Made by a program: the position numbers and the translations under genes. Source: Collimonas rhizosphaerae (lineage in GTDB: Bacteria; Pseudomonadota; Gammaproteobacteria; Burkholderiales; Burkholderiaceae_D). From it: DNA of 64,000 bases. The stretch covers positions 15,953-79,952 of the forward strand of contig NZ_JBANDC010000023.1 in assembly GCF_038896935.1 (NCBI RefSeq), in the 5' to 3' direction. Below are positions 35,442 through 44,800 of the stretch, in pieces. The notes under the pieces were generated by a model. It did not search any database, was not told the DNA's origin, and saw only the letters and a list, made by a program, of their open reading frames with translations. The first letter of the stretch is position 1; every line of letters begins with the position of its first letter.

Positions 35442-36008
35442 CTATTTTACCGGTTCAAACGTGACCACCAGATTTTCTGCCCGGGTGCCGATCCTGGTCG
35501 GCATGAAAGCGACGCCGGCATAACGCAAATCCTCCGGCTTGAAGGTATACAGCGGCAGGTTGGTCAGCAGCTGGCGCGCCAGCAGGTTGCCGATCTGCGT
35601 GACTTGGGCAGCGTAGGTGTTGTCCAGGCCGTCAAGCACCAGGCTGTCCAGCCTGGCCTCCTGCAATGTCACCGCGTTATGCGGGTTATCCAGGAACAGC
35701 ACGCCCGAGATCGCCATCTTGCCGTTCCACGACTTACCCAGCAGCGGCATGGTCAGGACCACGTCGGTTGTCATGGCCAGGCGGTTCTGTTCGGGCGGCA
35801 AGCTGAGCTGGGCCTTGTCGGCGGTTATTTCGAACAGGCCCAGGTAACGCTGGGAAAACGGCAAGCGCTTGTCTACCGATTGCTGCAGTTTGGTCAATGG
35901 GAATTCGACATCGCGCGGTCCGATCAGGGCCGCACAGGAAGACAACAACAGAGTCGCCAGCAAAACCAGCAGCGCCGGCATTTTCGTAACAGGCATGTAA
36001 TTTTTCAT
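35442..36008 (-). CDS. DUF1439 lipoprotein
   Basis: This protein of 188 residues has the signal MKNYMPVTKMPALLVLLATL and lipobox LSSC (Cys25); an ATG two codons upstream is possible. The mature part has DVEFPLTKLQQSVDKRLPFS, LSLPPEQNRLAMTTDVVLTM and LPLYTFKPEDLRYAGVAFMP, fitting the DUF1439 family (YceB-like lipoproteins with a lipid-binding-like fold). Function is unknown. The neighbour on the same strand upstream is the YkgJ gene, with a 39-base gap. Confidence 0.82.
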   Translation of the reverse strand: MKNYMPVTKMPALLVLLATLLLSSCAALIGPRDVEFPLTKLQQSVDKRLPFSQRYLGLFEITADKAQLSLPPEQNRLAMTTDVVLTMPLLGKSWNGKMAISGVLFLDNPHNAVTLQEARLDSLVLDGLDNTYAAQVTQIGNLLARQLLTNLPLYTFKPEDLRYAGVAFMPTRIGTRAENLVVTFEPVK

Positions 36009-36047
36009 TTGCATTCGGATTTTCCTTATTCTGTCTGCTGACAGACC

Positions 36048-36317
36048 CTACATGGCGGTCAATCGTTCCAGCGTCGCCAGATAATGCATGGCGTGCGTGC
36101 GGGAATTGCCGCACATGTCCAGCGCCGGCTTCAGGCTGGCGCATACCGCGGGACGATCGGGACTGCCGAAAATCCGGCAAAGGTTGGCCTGGTCCAGCTG
36201 GATGCAGCGCACGCCAGCCGGCTTGCCGCCGGGCATGCCGGGGATCGGCGACGAAATCGACGGCGCCGTGCAGCAGGCGCCGCAATCGGGACGGCAAGCG
36301 ATGCTTTGCACGCTCAT
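36048..36317 (-). CDS. YkgJ-family cysteine cluster protein
   Basis: This small protein of 89 residues starts MSVQSIACRPDCGACC. The Cys pattern is CxxxCxxCC near the N-terminus, then VRCIQL, ANLCRIF, RPAVC and DMCGN, as in YkgJ-type putative zinc- or iron-binding proteins. APSISSPIPGMPGGKPAGVR is characteristic of the group. The start is uncertain: ATG at 36317 is chosen since members begin just before the first Cys, but ATG at 36338 is possible. Biological role is unknown. Confidence 0.8.
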   Translation of the reverse strand: MSVQSIACRPDCGACCTAPSISSPIPGMPGGKPAGVRCIQLDQANLCRIFGSPDRPAVCASLKPALDMCGNSRTHAMHYLATLERLTAM

Positions 36318-36449
36318 GCCCTGCCCCCGCCAATCCATGTATTTTTTGCAAACATCCGAAACCTGTAACAACGCCGATTTAACCGAAGGCCAGATTCTAC
36401 CGGCAATCGCCGCGCATCCTTCAAGTTCCAGTGCAGACGCCAACCTTTC

Positions 36450-36498
36450 TTGACACTCCAGCGGTTGCCGCTTACATTACTGACTCTTAAGTCAGTAA
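36450..36498 (+). promoter_or_regulatory. Promoter with overlapping perfect operator for the TetR gene
   Basis: TTGACA (36450-36455) and TACATT (36473-36478) are 17 bases apart. The -10 element runs into a perfect inverted repeat with arms TTACTGACT (36477-36485) and AGTCAGTAA (36490-36498) around CTTA. The geometry is that of a repressor site covering the transcription start; the nearest gene downstream encodes a TetR regulator. Confidence 0.75.
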
Positions 36499-36528
36499 CG
36501 AGCAGGTAACCGAGGAAACCAAGGATTC

Positions 36529-37167
36529 ATGAACTGCCCTTTCAGCTCCAAACCCCGCTGGGCAAGACGCAAGGAAGCGCGTCCGCAGGAACTGCTGGCG
36601 GCCGCGCTGGACCTGTTCGTCGAACGCGGATTCGCCGCCACCAGACTGGGCGATGTCGCGGCCCGGGCCGGCGTCTCAAAGGGCACTTTGTACCTGTATT
36701 TCGAGAGCAAGGAAGATTTGTTCAAGGCGGTGGTGCGCGAAAACATAGTGCCGGCGCTGGCTGAAGCGGAAGACATCATCGACGGCTACCAGGGCCCCAG
36801 CGCCGAACTGTTCCGCGAAATCCTGCTGGGCTGGTGGGAGCACATCGGCGCCACCAAGCTGGCTGGCATCACCAAGCTGCTGATGGCCGAATCGGGCAAT
36901 TTCCCTGAACTCGCAGCTTTTCACCGCGAAGAAGTCAGCGAACGCGGCGAAGCGATGATCGTGCGCATGCTGCAGCGTGGCATCGAGCGCGGCGAATTCC
37001 GTGCGATCGACGTGCGCCAGACCGCCAACGTACTGATTGCGCCGGTGATCATGCTGATGATGTGGCAACAACCGCTCAACCCCTGCCACGTGGAGCCTGT
37101 GGATGCCGGCAGTTACCTGGACAGTTTTATCGATCTTTGCCTGCACGGCTTGCTCAGCAAACCGTAG
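36529..37167 (+). CDS. TetR/AcrR-family transcriptional regulator
   Basis: This regulator of 212 residues has a TetR N-terminal helix-turn-helix: RPQELLAAALDLFVERGFAA, then TRLGDVAARAGVSKGTLYLY and FESKEDLFKAVV. The ligand-binding domain (about 75-212) has GWWEHIGATKLAGITKLLMA and FHREEVSERGEAMIVRMLQR. It probably represses its own promoter through the palindrome 30 bases upstream. It is divergent from the YkgJ gene and precedes the PCMT-rhodanese-tolC group after 175 bases, so tolC expression may also be under its control; this is inference. Confidence 0.88.
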   Translation: MNCPFSSKPRWARRKEARPQELLAAALDLFVERGFAATRLGDVAARAGVSKGTLYLYFESKEDLFKAVVRENIVPALAEAEDIIDGYQGPSAELFREILLGWWEHIGATKLAGITKLLMAESGNFPELAAFHREEVSERGEAMIVRMLQRGIERGEFRAIDVRQTANVLIAPVIMLMMWQQPLNPCHVEPVDAGSYLDSFIDLCLHGLLSKP

Positions 37168-37190
37168 CGCGCCCTGGCTTCAGGATTTAC

Positions 37191-37274
37191 GCCAAACTGT
37201 CCCGGCAAGGCGCGACGACGAAGACGGTATGGCGTACGGCTAGGAGGAGTAACGCCGCTGGGGCAGTTTTGCGC
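37191..37274. repeat. Imperfect inverted-repeat intergenic element
   Basis: The left end GCCAAACTGTCCCGGC (37191-37206) and right end GCTGGGGCAGTTTTGC (37257-37272) are inverted copies at 13 of 16 positions. About 50 bases lie between, including GACGACGAAGACGG. No open frame fits. It resembles a dispersed repetitive element, but copy number cannot be seen in one window. Confidence 0.5.
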
Positions 37275-37342
37275 AAGTCCTAAGGTTTTGAGGGTGGCCT
37301 TTGATAGAATGAGCCCTTTATTTTCACTACCGAGCCTTAACC

Positions 37343-38008
37343 ATGAATATCGAACAAGCCCGCTTCAATATGATCGAACAGCAAATTCGCCCTTGGAACG
37401 TGCTGGAACTGGACGTGCTGGAATTGCTGACGGTAGTTCGGCGCGAGGAATTCGTTCCTGTCGCCTACAAGAGCCTGGCGTTTTCCGATACCGAGATCCC
37501 GCTGCCGGGCCCGAACGGCGAAAGCATGCTGGCGCCCAAGGTCGAAGCGCGACTGCTGCAGCAAGCTGCCGTGAAGAAACATGAGCAAGTATTGGAAATC
37601 GGCGCCGGTTCGGGTTATATGGCGGCCCTGCTGTGCTACAAGGCAAGGCATGTGACGACGGTTGAAATCGATCCCGAGCTGAAAGCGCTGGCTGAAAAGA
37701 ACCTGGCTGCCTATGGCATCACCAATGTCGAGGTAATGCTTGGCAACGGCGCCCAGGGCTGGGACCAGGGCGCAAGCAAGACTTACGACGTGATCGTGAT
37801 TTCCGGCTCGCTGTCGACGCTGCCGGACGCCTTCCTCAAGCAGCTCAATGTCGGCGGCCGGATTGTCGCCATCCTGGGCGAAGCGCCGGTGATGTCGGCA
37901 CAAATCATTACCCGCACTTCGGACAGCAACTACAGCACGGTCCACCTGTTTGAAACCAACGTCAAGCCGCTGCGCGAAGCTGCCGTTCATTCCCACTTCA
38001 AATTCTAA
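37343..38008 (+). CDS. Protein-L-isoaspartate O-methyltransferase family protein (atypical)
   Basis: This 221-residue SAM-dependent methyltransferase has motif I QVLEIGAGSGYMAALL (about residues 81-96), then ARHVTTVEIDPELKALAEKN and YDVIVISGSLSTLP. The N-terminus FNMIEQQIRPWNVLELDVLE is PCMT-like. In standard PCMT a conserved Ser-containing segment lies before motif I (IS-P); here it reads ESMLAPKVEARLL with no such Ser. This branch stands beside tolC in many beta-proteobacteria. Its substrate may therefore not be isoaspartyl protein. Nine bases after its stop region comes the rhodanese gene. Confidence 0.85.
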   Translation: MNIEQARFNMIEQQIRPWNVLELDVLELLTVVRREEFVPVAYKSLAFSDTEIPLPGPNGESMLAPKVEARLLQQAAVKKHEQVLEIGAGSGYMAALLCYKARHVTTVEIDPELKALAEKNLAAYGITNVEVMLGNGAQGWDQGASKTYDVIVISGSLSTLPDAFLKQLNVGGRIVAILGEAPVMSAQIITRTSDSNYSTVHLFETNVKPLREAAVHSHFKF

Positions 38009-38016
38009 GCCCGCCC

Positions 38017-38340
38017 ATGCAACATCTCACTGCTTCAGAACTGGCCGCCTGGATCGCCGACCCGCAACGGCCGGCGCCGCTGCTGCTCGACGTGCGCGAG
38101 CCATGGGAATACGAGACCTGCCACATCGCCGCGGCGCAGCTGATGCCGATGCAGACAGTGCCGGCGCGCCTGAACGACCTGGAAGAAGACCAGGCGATCG
38201 TCTGTATCTGCCACCATGGCGCGCGCAGCATGCAGGTCGCTGCATTTCTCGAGCGTCACGGATTTTCCGCGGTCAGCAACCTGACCGGCGGCGTCCACGC
38301 CTGGGCGCAGCAGGTCGATCCGGCCATGCCGACTTACTAG
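38017..38340 (+). CDS. Rhodanese-like domain protein
   Basis: This is a single rhodanese domain of 107 residues. LLLDVREPWEYETCHIAAAQ is the entry motif. The active loop is ICHHGARSMQVAAFLERHGF, with catalytic Cys at about residue 68 and a six-residue loop typical of sulfurtransferases. LTGGVHAWAQQVDP ends the domain. It may transfer sulfane sulfur in the cytoplasm; no signal peptide is present. It lies between the PCMT gene (8-base gap) and tolC (73-base gap) as in related genomes. Confidence 0.9.
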   Translation: MQHLTASELAAWIADPQRPAPLLLDVREPWEYETCHIAAAQLMPMQTVPARLNDLEEDQAIVCICHHGARSMQVAAFLERHGFSAVSNLTGGVHAWAQQVDPAMPTY

Positions 38341-38413
38341 GGCGTGCTGACCTAGGCCCCGACCCAACCGAACCAGACCACACCTGCCTGCCGCCACCGT
38401 TCCGGAGAGTGTA

Positions 38414-39715
38414 ATGCGCAATACCCTTATGGCTTCGTTGATCGCAAGTGCATTGCTGGCTGCAAATGCACATGCGGTCGATCTGGTACAGACGTATCAG
38501 CAAGCGTTGGCCAACGATCCGGTATACACCAGCGCACGTTACGCGCTCAGCGCCAGCAATGAGGCCAGCATCCAGGGCCGCGCCGCCCTGCTGCCGGTGG
38601 TCGGCTTCGGCGGCAACTACAGCCGCGCCGGGGAATCCTGGAAAACCGTCACCAACAACTACAGCCTGCAGCTCACCCAGCCGCTGTTCCGTCCGGCGTA
38701 TTGGCAGCAGTACCAGGAAAGCAAGCTGTCGGTCGCTGCCGGCGAAGTGAAGTTTGCCCAGGCGGTGCAGGACCTGATGCTGCGCGTCAGCCAGGCTTAC
38801 TTTGACACGCTGACGGCGCAAGACGTGCTGGCTACTTTGCAAGCCCAGAAAAGCGCGATTGCCGAGCAGCTTGCCTCCGCCAAGCGCAACTTCGAAGTCG
38901 GCACCGCCACCATCACCGACACCAACGAAGCCCAGGCCAGCTACGACCTGGTGATTGCGCAGGAAATCGCCGCCAGCAATAACCTGGAAGTCGCCCGCAA
39001 CGTGCTGCAGCAGATTATCGGCAAGCCGCCGGCGCCGCTGGCGACCCTGCGTCCCGGCGTCCAGCTGAGCGCGCCGCAGCCGGCGGCGATCGAGAGCTGG
39101 GTCAGCAGCGCCGAGGAGCAGAATTTCGGCGTGGTAGGTCAGCAAATTGCGCTTGATAGCGCCAAATACGAAATCAAGAAAAACCGTGCCGGCCATCTGC
39201 CGACAGTCGACCTGGTGGCCAGCCGCGCGCACTCCGATGTCAGCGGCAGCCCGATTCCTTTTTATAACATTTCTCAGATGAACAACTCGATCGGCGTGCA
39301 GTGGACCATCCCGCTGTATGCCGGCGGCGCCGTCAACAGCAGCGTGCGGCAAGCGGTGGCATTGGAAGACAAGGCGCGCTCGGACCTGGAAAGCGCGCGC
39401 CGCAACGCAGCGTTGAATGCACGCCAGGCTTACCTGGGGGTCAACAGCGGCTTGGCCCAGATCAAGGCGTATGAGGCGGCGGAGATTTCCAGCCAGTCGT
39501 CGCTGGACTCCAACCGGCTGGGTTACCAGGTTGGCGTACGCATCAATATCGATGTGCTGAACGCGCAGCAGCAACTGTTCTCTACCCGCAGGGATCTGGC
39601 CAAGGCGCGTTACGATACGCTGATGAATAGCCTGAAACTCAAGTCGGCGGTCGGCACCTTGAAAGAAGAAGACCTGCAGCAGATCAATGTGTTATTGACG
39701 CCGGCTGTTTATTGA
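38414..39715 (+). CDS. tolC: TolC-family outer-membrane channel protein
   Basis: This 433-residue precursor has signal peptide MRNTLMASLIASALLAANAHA. Two homologous halves of the TolC fold are visible: DLVQTYQQALANDPVYTSAR at the start of the mature protein, NFEVGTATITDTNEAQASYD in the first hairpin and LGYQVGVRINIDVLNAQQQL in the second. It forms the trimeric duct used by type I secretion and RND or MFS efflux pumps. It is distinct from the OprM-like channel gene 6.6 kb downstream, and it lacks a lipobox. It converges on acrR. Confidence 0.93.
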   Translation: MRNTLMASLIASALLAANAHAVDLVQTYQQALANDPVYTSARYALSASNEASIQGRAALLPVVGFGGNYSRAGESWKTVTNNYSLQLTQPLFRPAYWQQYQESKLSVAAGEVKFAQAVQDLMLRVSQAYFDTLTAQDVLATLQAQKSAIAEQLASAKRNFEVGTATITDTNEAQASYDLVIAQEIAASNNLEVARNVLQQIIGKPPAPLATLRPGVQLSAPQPAAIESWVSSAEEQNFGVVGQQIALDSAKYEIKKNRAGHLPTVDLVASRAHSDVSGSPIPFYNISQMNNSIGVQWTIPLYAGGAVNSSVRQAVALEDKARSDLESARRNAALNARQAYLGVNSGLAQIKAYEAAEISSQSSLDSNRLGYQVGVRINIDVLNAQQQLFSTRRDLAKARYDTLMNSLKLKSAVGTLKEEDLQQINVLLTPAVY

Positions 39716-39752
39716 ACGTGTTCCTGAGGGGCCCGGGAACGGTGCATCAGGA

Positions 39753-40397
39753 TCAGGCATCGTTGTTTTTCAGCATGAACGGCGATGTCTTGAACATGTG
39801 GATGCAGTTGTCGACTACTTTTGAAACATTGTCGGCGAGATCAAAGCTGTGCGGGCTGAAGGTCCAGTTGCTCAGGATGCCGAACAGCAATCCTTGCACC
39901 ATGACCGCGGCCATCACCGGATCCAGTTCACGCGGCAGCTGACCTTTTGCAATCGCGAACCGCAGCAAGCGTTCTATGTCGGTACGGCCTTGCAAGAAAC
40001 ACTCATGCTGGCGGATATAGATAGGATCTTCCGGATCCACCAGCTCGCACTTGTGCAGGACAATTTCAAAAATCTTGCGCGACTGCGGATTGAGCGTCGC
40101 TTCCTGCAGGGTGAACAAACATCTGTTGCGGAACTGGTTCAGGGGATCATGCGCATTTTCGTCGGCGGTCTTTTCGATCATCGCTTCCATCGGCAGGCGC
40201 ACCCGCTCACACATGGCGTCGAATAAATCGCTCTTGTTCTTGAAGTGCCAATAGATAGCTCCGCGCGTCACGTCAGCGGCGCTGGCGACGTCGGCCAGCG
40301 TGGTGCGCGCCACGCCGTGCTGGTGAAACACCTCCGCTGCCGCATCCAGGATGCGGCTTCGCGTTTCCAGTGCTTCTTCTTTTGTACTTCTAGCCAT
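39753..40397 (-). CDS. acrR: TetR-family repressor of the RND efflux operon (AcrR-like)
   Basis: This repressor of 214 residues starts MARSTKEEALETRSRILDAA. The DNA-binding domain contains VFHQHGVARTTLADVASAAD and VTRGAIYWHFKNKSDLFDAM, very close to AcrR/TtgR-type repressors. The ligand-binding part includes QGRTDIERLLRFAIAKGQLP and AVMVQGLLFGILSNWTF. It is divergent from acrA across 244 bases, where an AcrR-box palindrome lies. It should release the operator when it binds lipophilic drugs. GGAGG is upstream of the ATG. Confidence 0.93.
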   Translation of the reverse strand: MARSTKEEALETRSRILDAAAEVFHQHGVARTTLADVASAADVTRGAIYWHFKNKSDLFDAMCERVRLPMEAMIEKTADENAHDPLNQFRNRCLFTLQEATLNPQSRKIFEIVLHKCELVDPEDPIYIRQHECFLQGRTDIERLLRFAIAKGQLPRELDPVMAAVMVQGLLFGILSNWTFSPHSFDLADNVSKVVDNCIHMFKTSPFMLKNNDA

Positions 40398-40471
40398 TTT
40401 AAGCCGACCTCCAAACTGTTACGATATTTTGTGCGCTCGCAGCAAATAATTTATTAGCAATACAGACATAA

Positions 40472-40495
40472 CACATACATTCGTGCATGTATGTA
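40472..40495. promoter_or_regulatory. AcrR-type operator
   Basis: Perfect 8-base arms ACATACAT (40473-40480) and ATGTATGT (40487-40494) surround TCGTGC. From memory the E. coli AcrR site has the same arms with the spacer TTGTGA. A TATAAT -10 element starts on the last base of the operator (40494-40499), so binding would block the acrA promoter. Confidence 0.85.
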
Positions 40496-40641
40496 TAATA
40501 GCAGGATTCCGGCTGTTCCACCCGCTTTCTGGCAAGGCATCCGGTGCAACAAAGCAATTACTTATATATCCTATGTCAATTCCAGAAACAGAGTCACCTG
40601 TCAGATCTGCAGTCTTTCCTCAATTACCGTGCGAGAATTTT

Positions 40642-41877
40642 ATGAATTCAGTTAGCTCTATCAGTCGTCTCACGCGTATCACCCTGGCTATCGCGCTCCT
40701 GTCCGCTGTTGCCGCCTGCGGCAAGAAGCCGGAAGCCCAAGCGCAACCGCCAGCCGGTGTTTCATTCGTCACCATCGCCCCAGAACGCCTCGCCCTCACC
40801 ACGGAATTGCCAGGTCGGCTGGAAGCTACCCGCATCGCCCAGATCGGCGCGCGGGCAGCCGGCATCGTGCTCAAGCGGAATTTCCGCGAAGGCAGCGATG
40901 TAAAAGCAGGCCAGACCCTGTACCAGATCGATCCGGCGCCGTTGCAAGCCGCTTACGACAGTGCCCAGGCAACCTTGGCCAAGGCCGAAGCAAACCTGAC
41001 TACCGCGACCCTGAAAGCGCAGCGCTACAAACCGCTGGTGGATGTCAATGCCGTCAGCAAGCAGGATTACGACGACACCGTTGCCACCCAGAAGCAAGCT
41101 GCCGCTGACGTTGCATCCGCCAAGGCTGCACGCCAGACCGCCAGCCTCAACCTCGGCTACGCCACCGTGACCTCGCCGATTTCCGGCCGCATCGGCAAGG
41201 CGCTGGTGACCGAAGGCGCACTGGTCGGCCAGGGTGAAGTGACCCAGCTGGCAGTGGTGCAGCAGATCGATCCGATCTACGTCAACCTGACCCAGTCCAG
41301 CACCGATATCCTCAAATTGCAGCAGGCAATGAAGAACGGCCAGCTGGAAAGCGCCGGCGCCGGCCAAGCCAAGGTCACCCTGGTGACTGAAGACGGCCGC
41401 ACCTACCCGCAAACCGGCAAGCTGCTGTTTTCCGACCTGACGGTCGACGCCAACACCGGTTCGGTCACCCTGCGCGCTGAATTCCCTAACCCGGACCGCA
41501 GCCTGTTGCCTGGCATGTATGTACGCGCCAGGCTCGAGCAGGCAGTCAACGCCTCCGCCCTGACCGTGCCGCAACAGGCGGTCCAGCGCGACCTCAACGG
41601 CGCTTCGGTGTTCGTGATCGGCGCTGACAATAAAGTGGCCGTACGGCCGGTAATCGCCGATGTCGCACAAGGCGACAAATGGATCGTTGCCGAAGGCCTG
41701 AAAGCGGGCGACAAGGTGATCGTTGACGGCTTGCAAAAGGTGAAGCCAGGCGCGCCGGTCAATCCGTCGCCATGGAAGCCTAATGCTGCTCCGGCAGCTA
41801 CAGCCGCACCCGCTGCAGCGGCCGGCGCCAGCGCCAGCGCGGCAGCTGCCTCAGCTGCTACATCTACCGCTAAATAA
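40642..41877 (+). CDS. acrA: RND efflux periplasmic adaptor lipoprotein (AcrA/MexA-like)
   Basis: From ATG at 40642 it has 411 residues; earlier ATG codons in the frame lie inside the promoter and operator and are rejected. The lipobox VAAC makes Cys26 the lipid anchor. The barrel and lipoyl parts are VTIAPERLALTTELPGRLEA, NFREGSDVKAGQTLYQIDPA and VTSPISGRIGKALVTEGALV. The hairpin has KAEANLTTATLKAQRYKPL, and LPGMYVRARLEQ ends the membrane-proximal domain. The C-terminal 45 residues are Ala/Pro-rich. It links the AcrB pump to the outer-membrane channel. First gene of acrA-acrB-oprM. Confidence 0.94.
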   Translation: MNSVSSISRLTRITLAIALLSAVAACGKKPEAQAQPPAGVSFVTIAPERLALTTELPGRLEATRIAQIGARAAGIVLKRNFREGSDVKAGQTLYQIDPAPLQAAYDSAQATLAKAEANLTTATLKAQRYKPLVDVNAVSKQDYDDTVATQKQAAADVASAKAARQTASLNLGYATVTSPISGRIGKALVTEGALVGQGEVTQLAVVQQIDPIYVNLTQSSTDILKLQQAMKNGQLESAGAGQAKVTLVTEDGRTYPQTGKLLFSDLTVDANTGSVTLRAEFPNPDRSLLPGMYVRARLEQAVNASALTVPQQAVQRDLNGASVFVIGADNKVAVRPVIADVAQGDKWIVAEGLKAGDKVIVDGLQKVKPGAPVNPSPWKPNAAPAATAAPAAAAGASASAAAASAATSTAK

Positions 41878-41888
41878 GGAGCCTATCA

Positions 41889-44800
41889 ATGGGCAAGTTT
41901 TTCATCGACCGCCCCGTATTTGCGTGGGTGCTCGCCATCTTCATCCTGCTCGGGGGTGCTTTGGCGATCACGCAATTACCGGTGGCGCAGTATCCTTCGA
42001 TTGCACCGCCGACGATTGTAGTTAACGCCACCTACCCTGGCGCAACTGCACAAACCCTCGACGATAGCGTTACCAGCCTGATTGAACAGGAAATGAACGG
42101 CGCCGACGGTTTGCAATATATCGAGTCGCAAAGCCAGGCTAACGGCACGGTAGCCATCACCGTGACGTTTTCGCCTGAAACCAATGCCGACCTGGCAGCA
42201 GTGGACGTGCAAAACCGCTTGAAGCGGGTAGAAGCTCGCCTGCCGGCGGCAGTCACGCAACAGGGTGTGCAAGTGACCAAGTCGCGCAGCAACTTCCTGA
42301 TGTTTATCGGCCTGTCTTCAAGTGACGGCAAGCTCGACCCGATTGCACTCGGCGATTACCTGTCGCGCAACGTGCTGAACGAAATCAAGCGCGTGCCGGG
42401 CGTTGGCCAGGCCCAGCTGTTCGGTACTGAACGCGCCATGCGGATTTGGATTGATCCAGCCAAACTGGTTGGTCTCAATCTGACGCCAGGCGATGTCACG
42501 ACTGCAATCACTGCACAAAATGCTTTGGTCGCAGGCGGCACCATCGGTGATTTGCCTAGCCCTGGCACTCAGCAGATTTCCGCCACCGTGGTTGTCACCG
42601 GCCAGCTGAATACGGTTGAACAGTTCGGCAATATCCAGTTGCGCGCCAATGCGGATGGATCGGTGGTACGTTTGCGCGACGTTGCGCGTATTGAAATCGG
42701 TGGCCAGTCTTATGCGACAGCCGGCCGGCTGGACGGCAAGCCGACTTCCTTCGTCGGCGTGCAGTTGTCGCCAACTGCCAATGCGCTGGGCACCGCTACC
42801 GCAGTCCATGCCAAGATGGCTGAGCTGTCGAAGTATTTTCCGCCCGGCGTCACATACACCATTCCTTACGACACCTCGAAATTCGTCAAGATTTCGATCG
42901 AAGAAGTGGTCAAGACCTTGGTAGAGGCGATCATCCTGGTGTTCCTGGTGATGTACCTGTTCCTGCAAAACATCCGCTACACCCTGATCCCGACCGTGGT
43001 TGTGCCGGTGGCCCTGATGGGTACTTTCGCCACGCTGCTGCTGTTCGGCTTCTCGATCAACGTCCTGACCATGTTCGGCATGGTATTGGCGATCGGTATC
43101 CTGATCGACGATGCGATCGTGGTAGTGGAAAACGTCGAACGCATCATGAGCGAAGAAGGTTTGTCGCCGCGCGATGCAACCCGCAAGGCGATGGGCCAGA
43201 TCACCGGCGCGCTGATCGGTATCACCCTGGTGCTGATCGCGGTGTTCATCCCGATGGCGTTCTTCAGCGGCGCGGTTGGCGCGATTTACCGCCAGTTCTC
43301 GCTGTCGATGGTCGCTTCGATGGTGTTCTCGGTGCTGATGGCGTTCACGCTGACACCGGCGCTGTGCGCCACCATCCTGAAACCGGTGGAAGCTGGACAT
43401 CACCACGAGAAGAAGGGTTTCTTCGGCTGGTTCAACCGCAAGTTCAACGCGACCACCAACGGCTATCAAGGCGTTATCGCCAAGATGCTGACCAAGACCG
43501 GCCGTTACCTGCTGATATATGGCGCGATCCTGATAGGCGTCGGTTTGCTGTATGCCCGCTTGCCGGCGTCGTTCCTGCCGGCCGAGGACCAGGGCTACAT
43601 CATCACCAACGTGCAATTGCCTTCCGGCGCCAGCAGCAACCGCACCTTGGAAGTCATCAAGACGATTGAAGACTACTATTCGAAATTGCCTGGTGTGGCC
43701 CATGTGGTTGCCATTACCGGGTTCAGTTTCTCGGGCAACGGTCAGAATGCCGGCCTGGTGTTCACACCGCTCAAGGACTGGAGCGAACGTGGTCCGGATC
43801 AGTCGGCCGACGCAATCGCCGGCAAGGCATTCGGCGTGTTCACGCAAATCAAGGACGCCATCGTCTATCCTTTGAATCCCCCGCCGATTCCAGAACTGGG
43901 CAACGCCACAGGCTTTACCTTCCGCCTGCAAGACCGTTCGGGACAAGGGCATGCCGCGCTAACCGCAGCGCGTAACCAAATGCTGGGCATGGCATCGCAA
44001 AGCAAGATCCTGGCTGGAGTTCGTCCTGAAGGCCTGGAAGATGCGCCGCAGCTGCAGCTCGATATCGACCGCGACAAGGCCAATGCCCTGGGTGTTTCGT
44101 TCAACGCCATCAACAGCGCGCTGTCGACCGCGCTTGGCTCTTCCTACGTAAATGACTTCCCTAACCAGGGCCGTCAACAACGGGTAATCGTGCAAGCCGA
44201 TGCACCGCAACGGCTGCAACCGGAAGACCTGGCCAGGTTGTATGTCAAGAACACCCAAGGAACCATGGTGCCGTTCTCGTCATTCACCAGCTCGCACTGG
44301 ACTAACGGTCCGGTACAGCTGACGCGCTATAACGGCTATCCGGCGATGAAAATCTCCGGTGGCGCATCACCTGGCCACAGCACAGGTGAAGCGATGGACG
44401 AGATGGAAGCGTTGACCGCGAAACTCCCTCCCGGCTTCGGCTTTGAATGGACCGGCCAGTCGCTGGAAGAAAAGACTTCAGGCTCGCAAGCACCGATGCT
44501 TTACGCATTGTCGCTGCTGGCGGTGTTCCTGGTGTTGGCAGCATTGTACGAAAGCACTTCCATCCCGCTGGCAGTGATGCTGGTGGTACCGCTGGGGATT
44601 CTCGGCGCATTGCTGGGCGTAACCTTGCGCGGCATGCCTAACGACGTCTACTTCAAGGTCGGGATGATTACCGTGGTCGGCTTGTCGGCGAAGAACGCGA
44701 TTCTGATTATCGAATTCGCTAAAGACCTGCAGGCGCAAGGCAAGGGCCTGATCGAAGCGACGCTGGAAGCTGTGCATCTGCGGTTCCGGCCGATTCTGAT

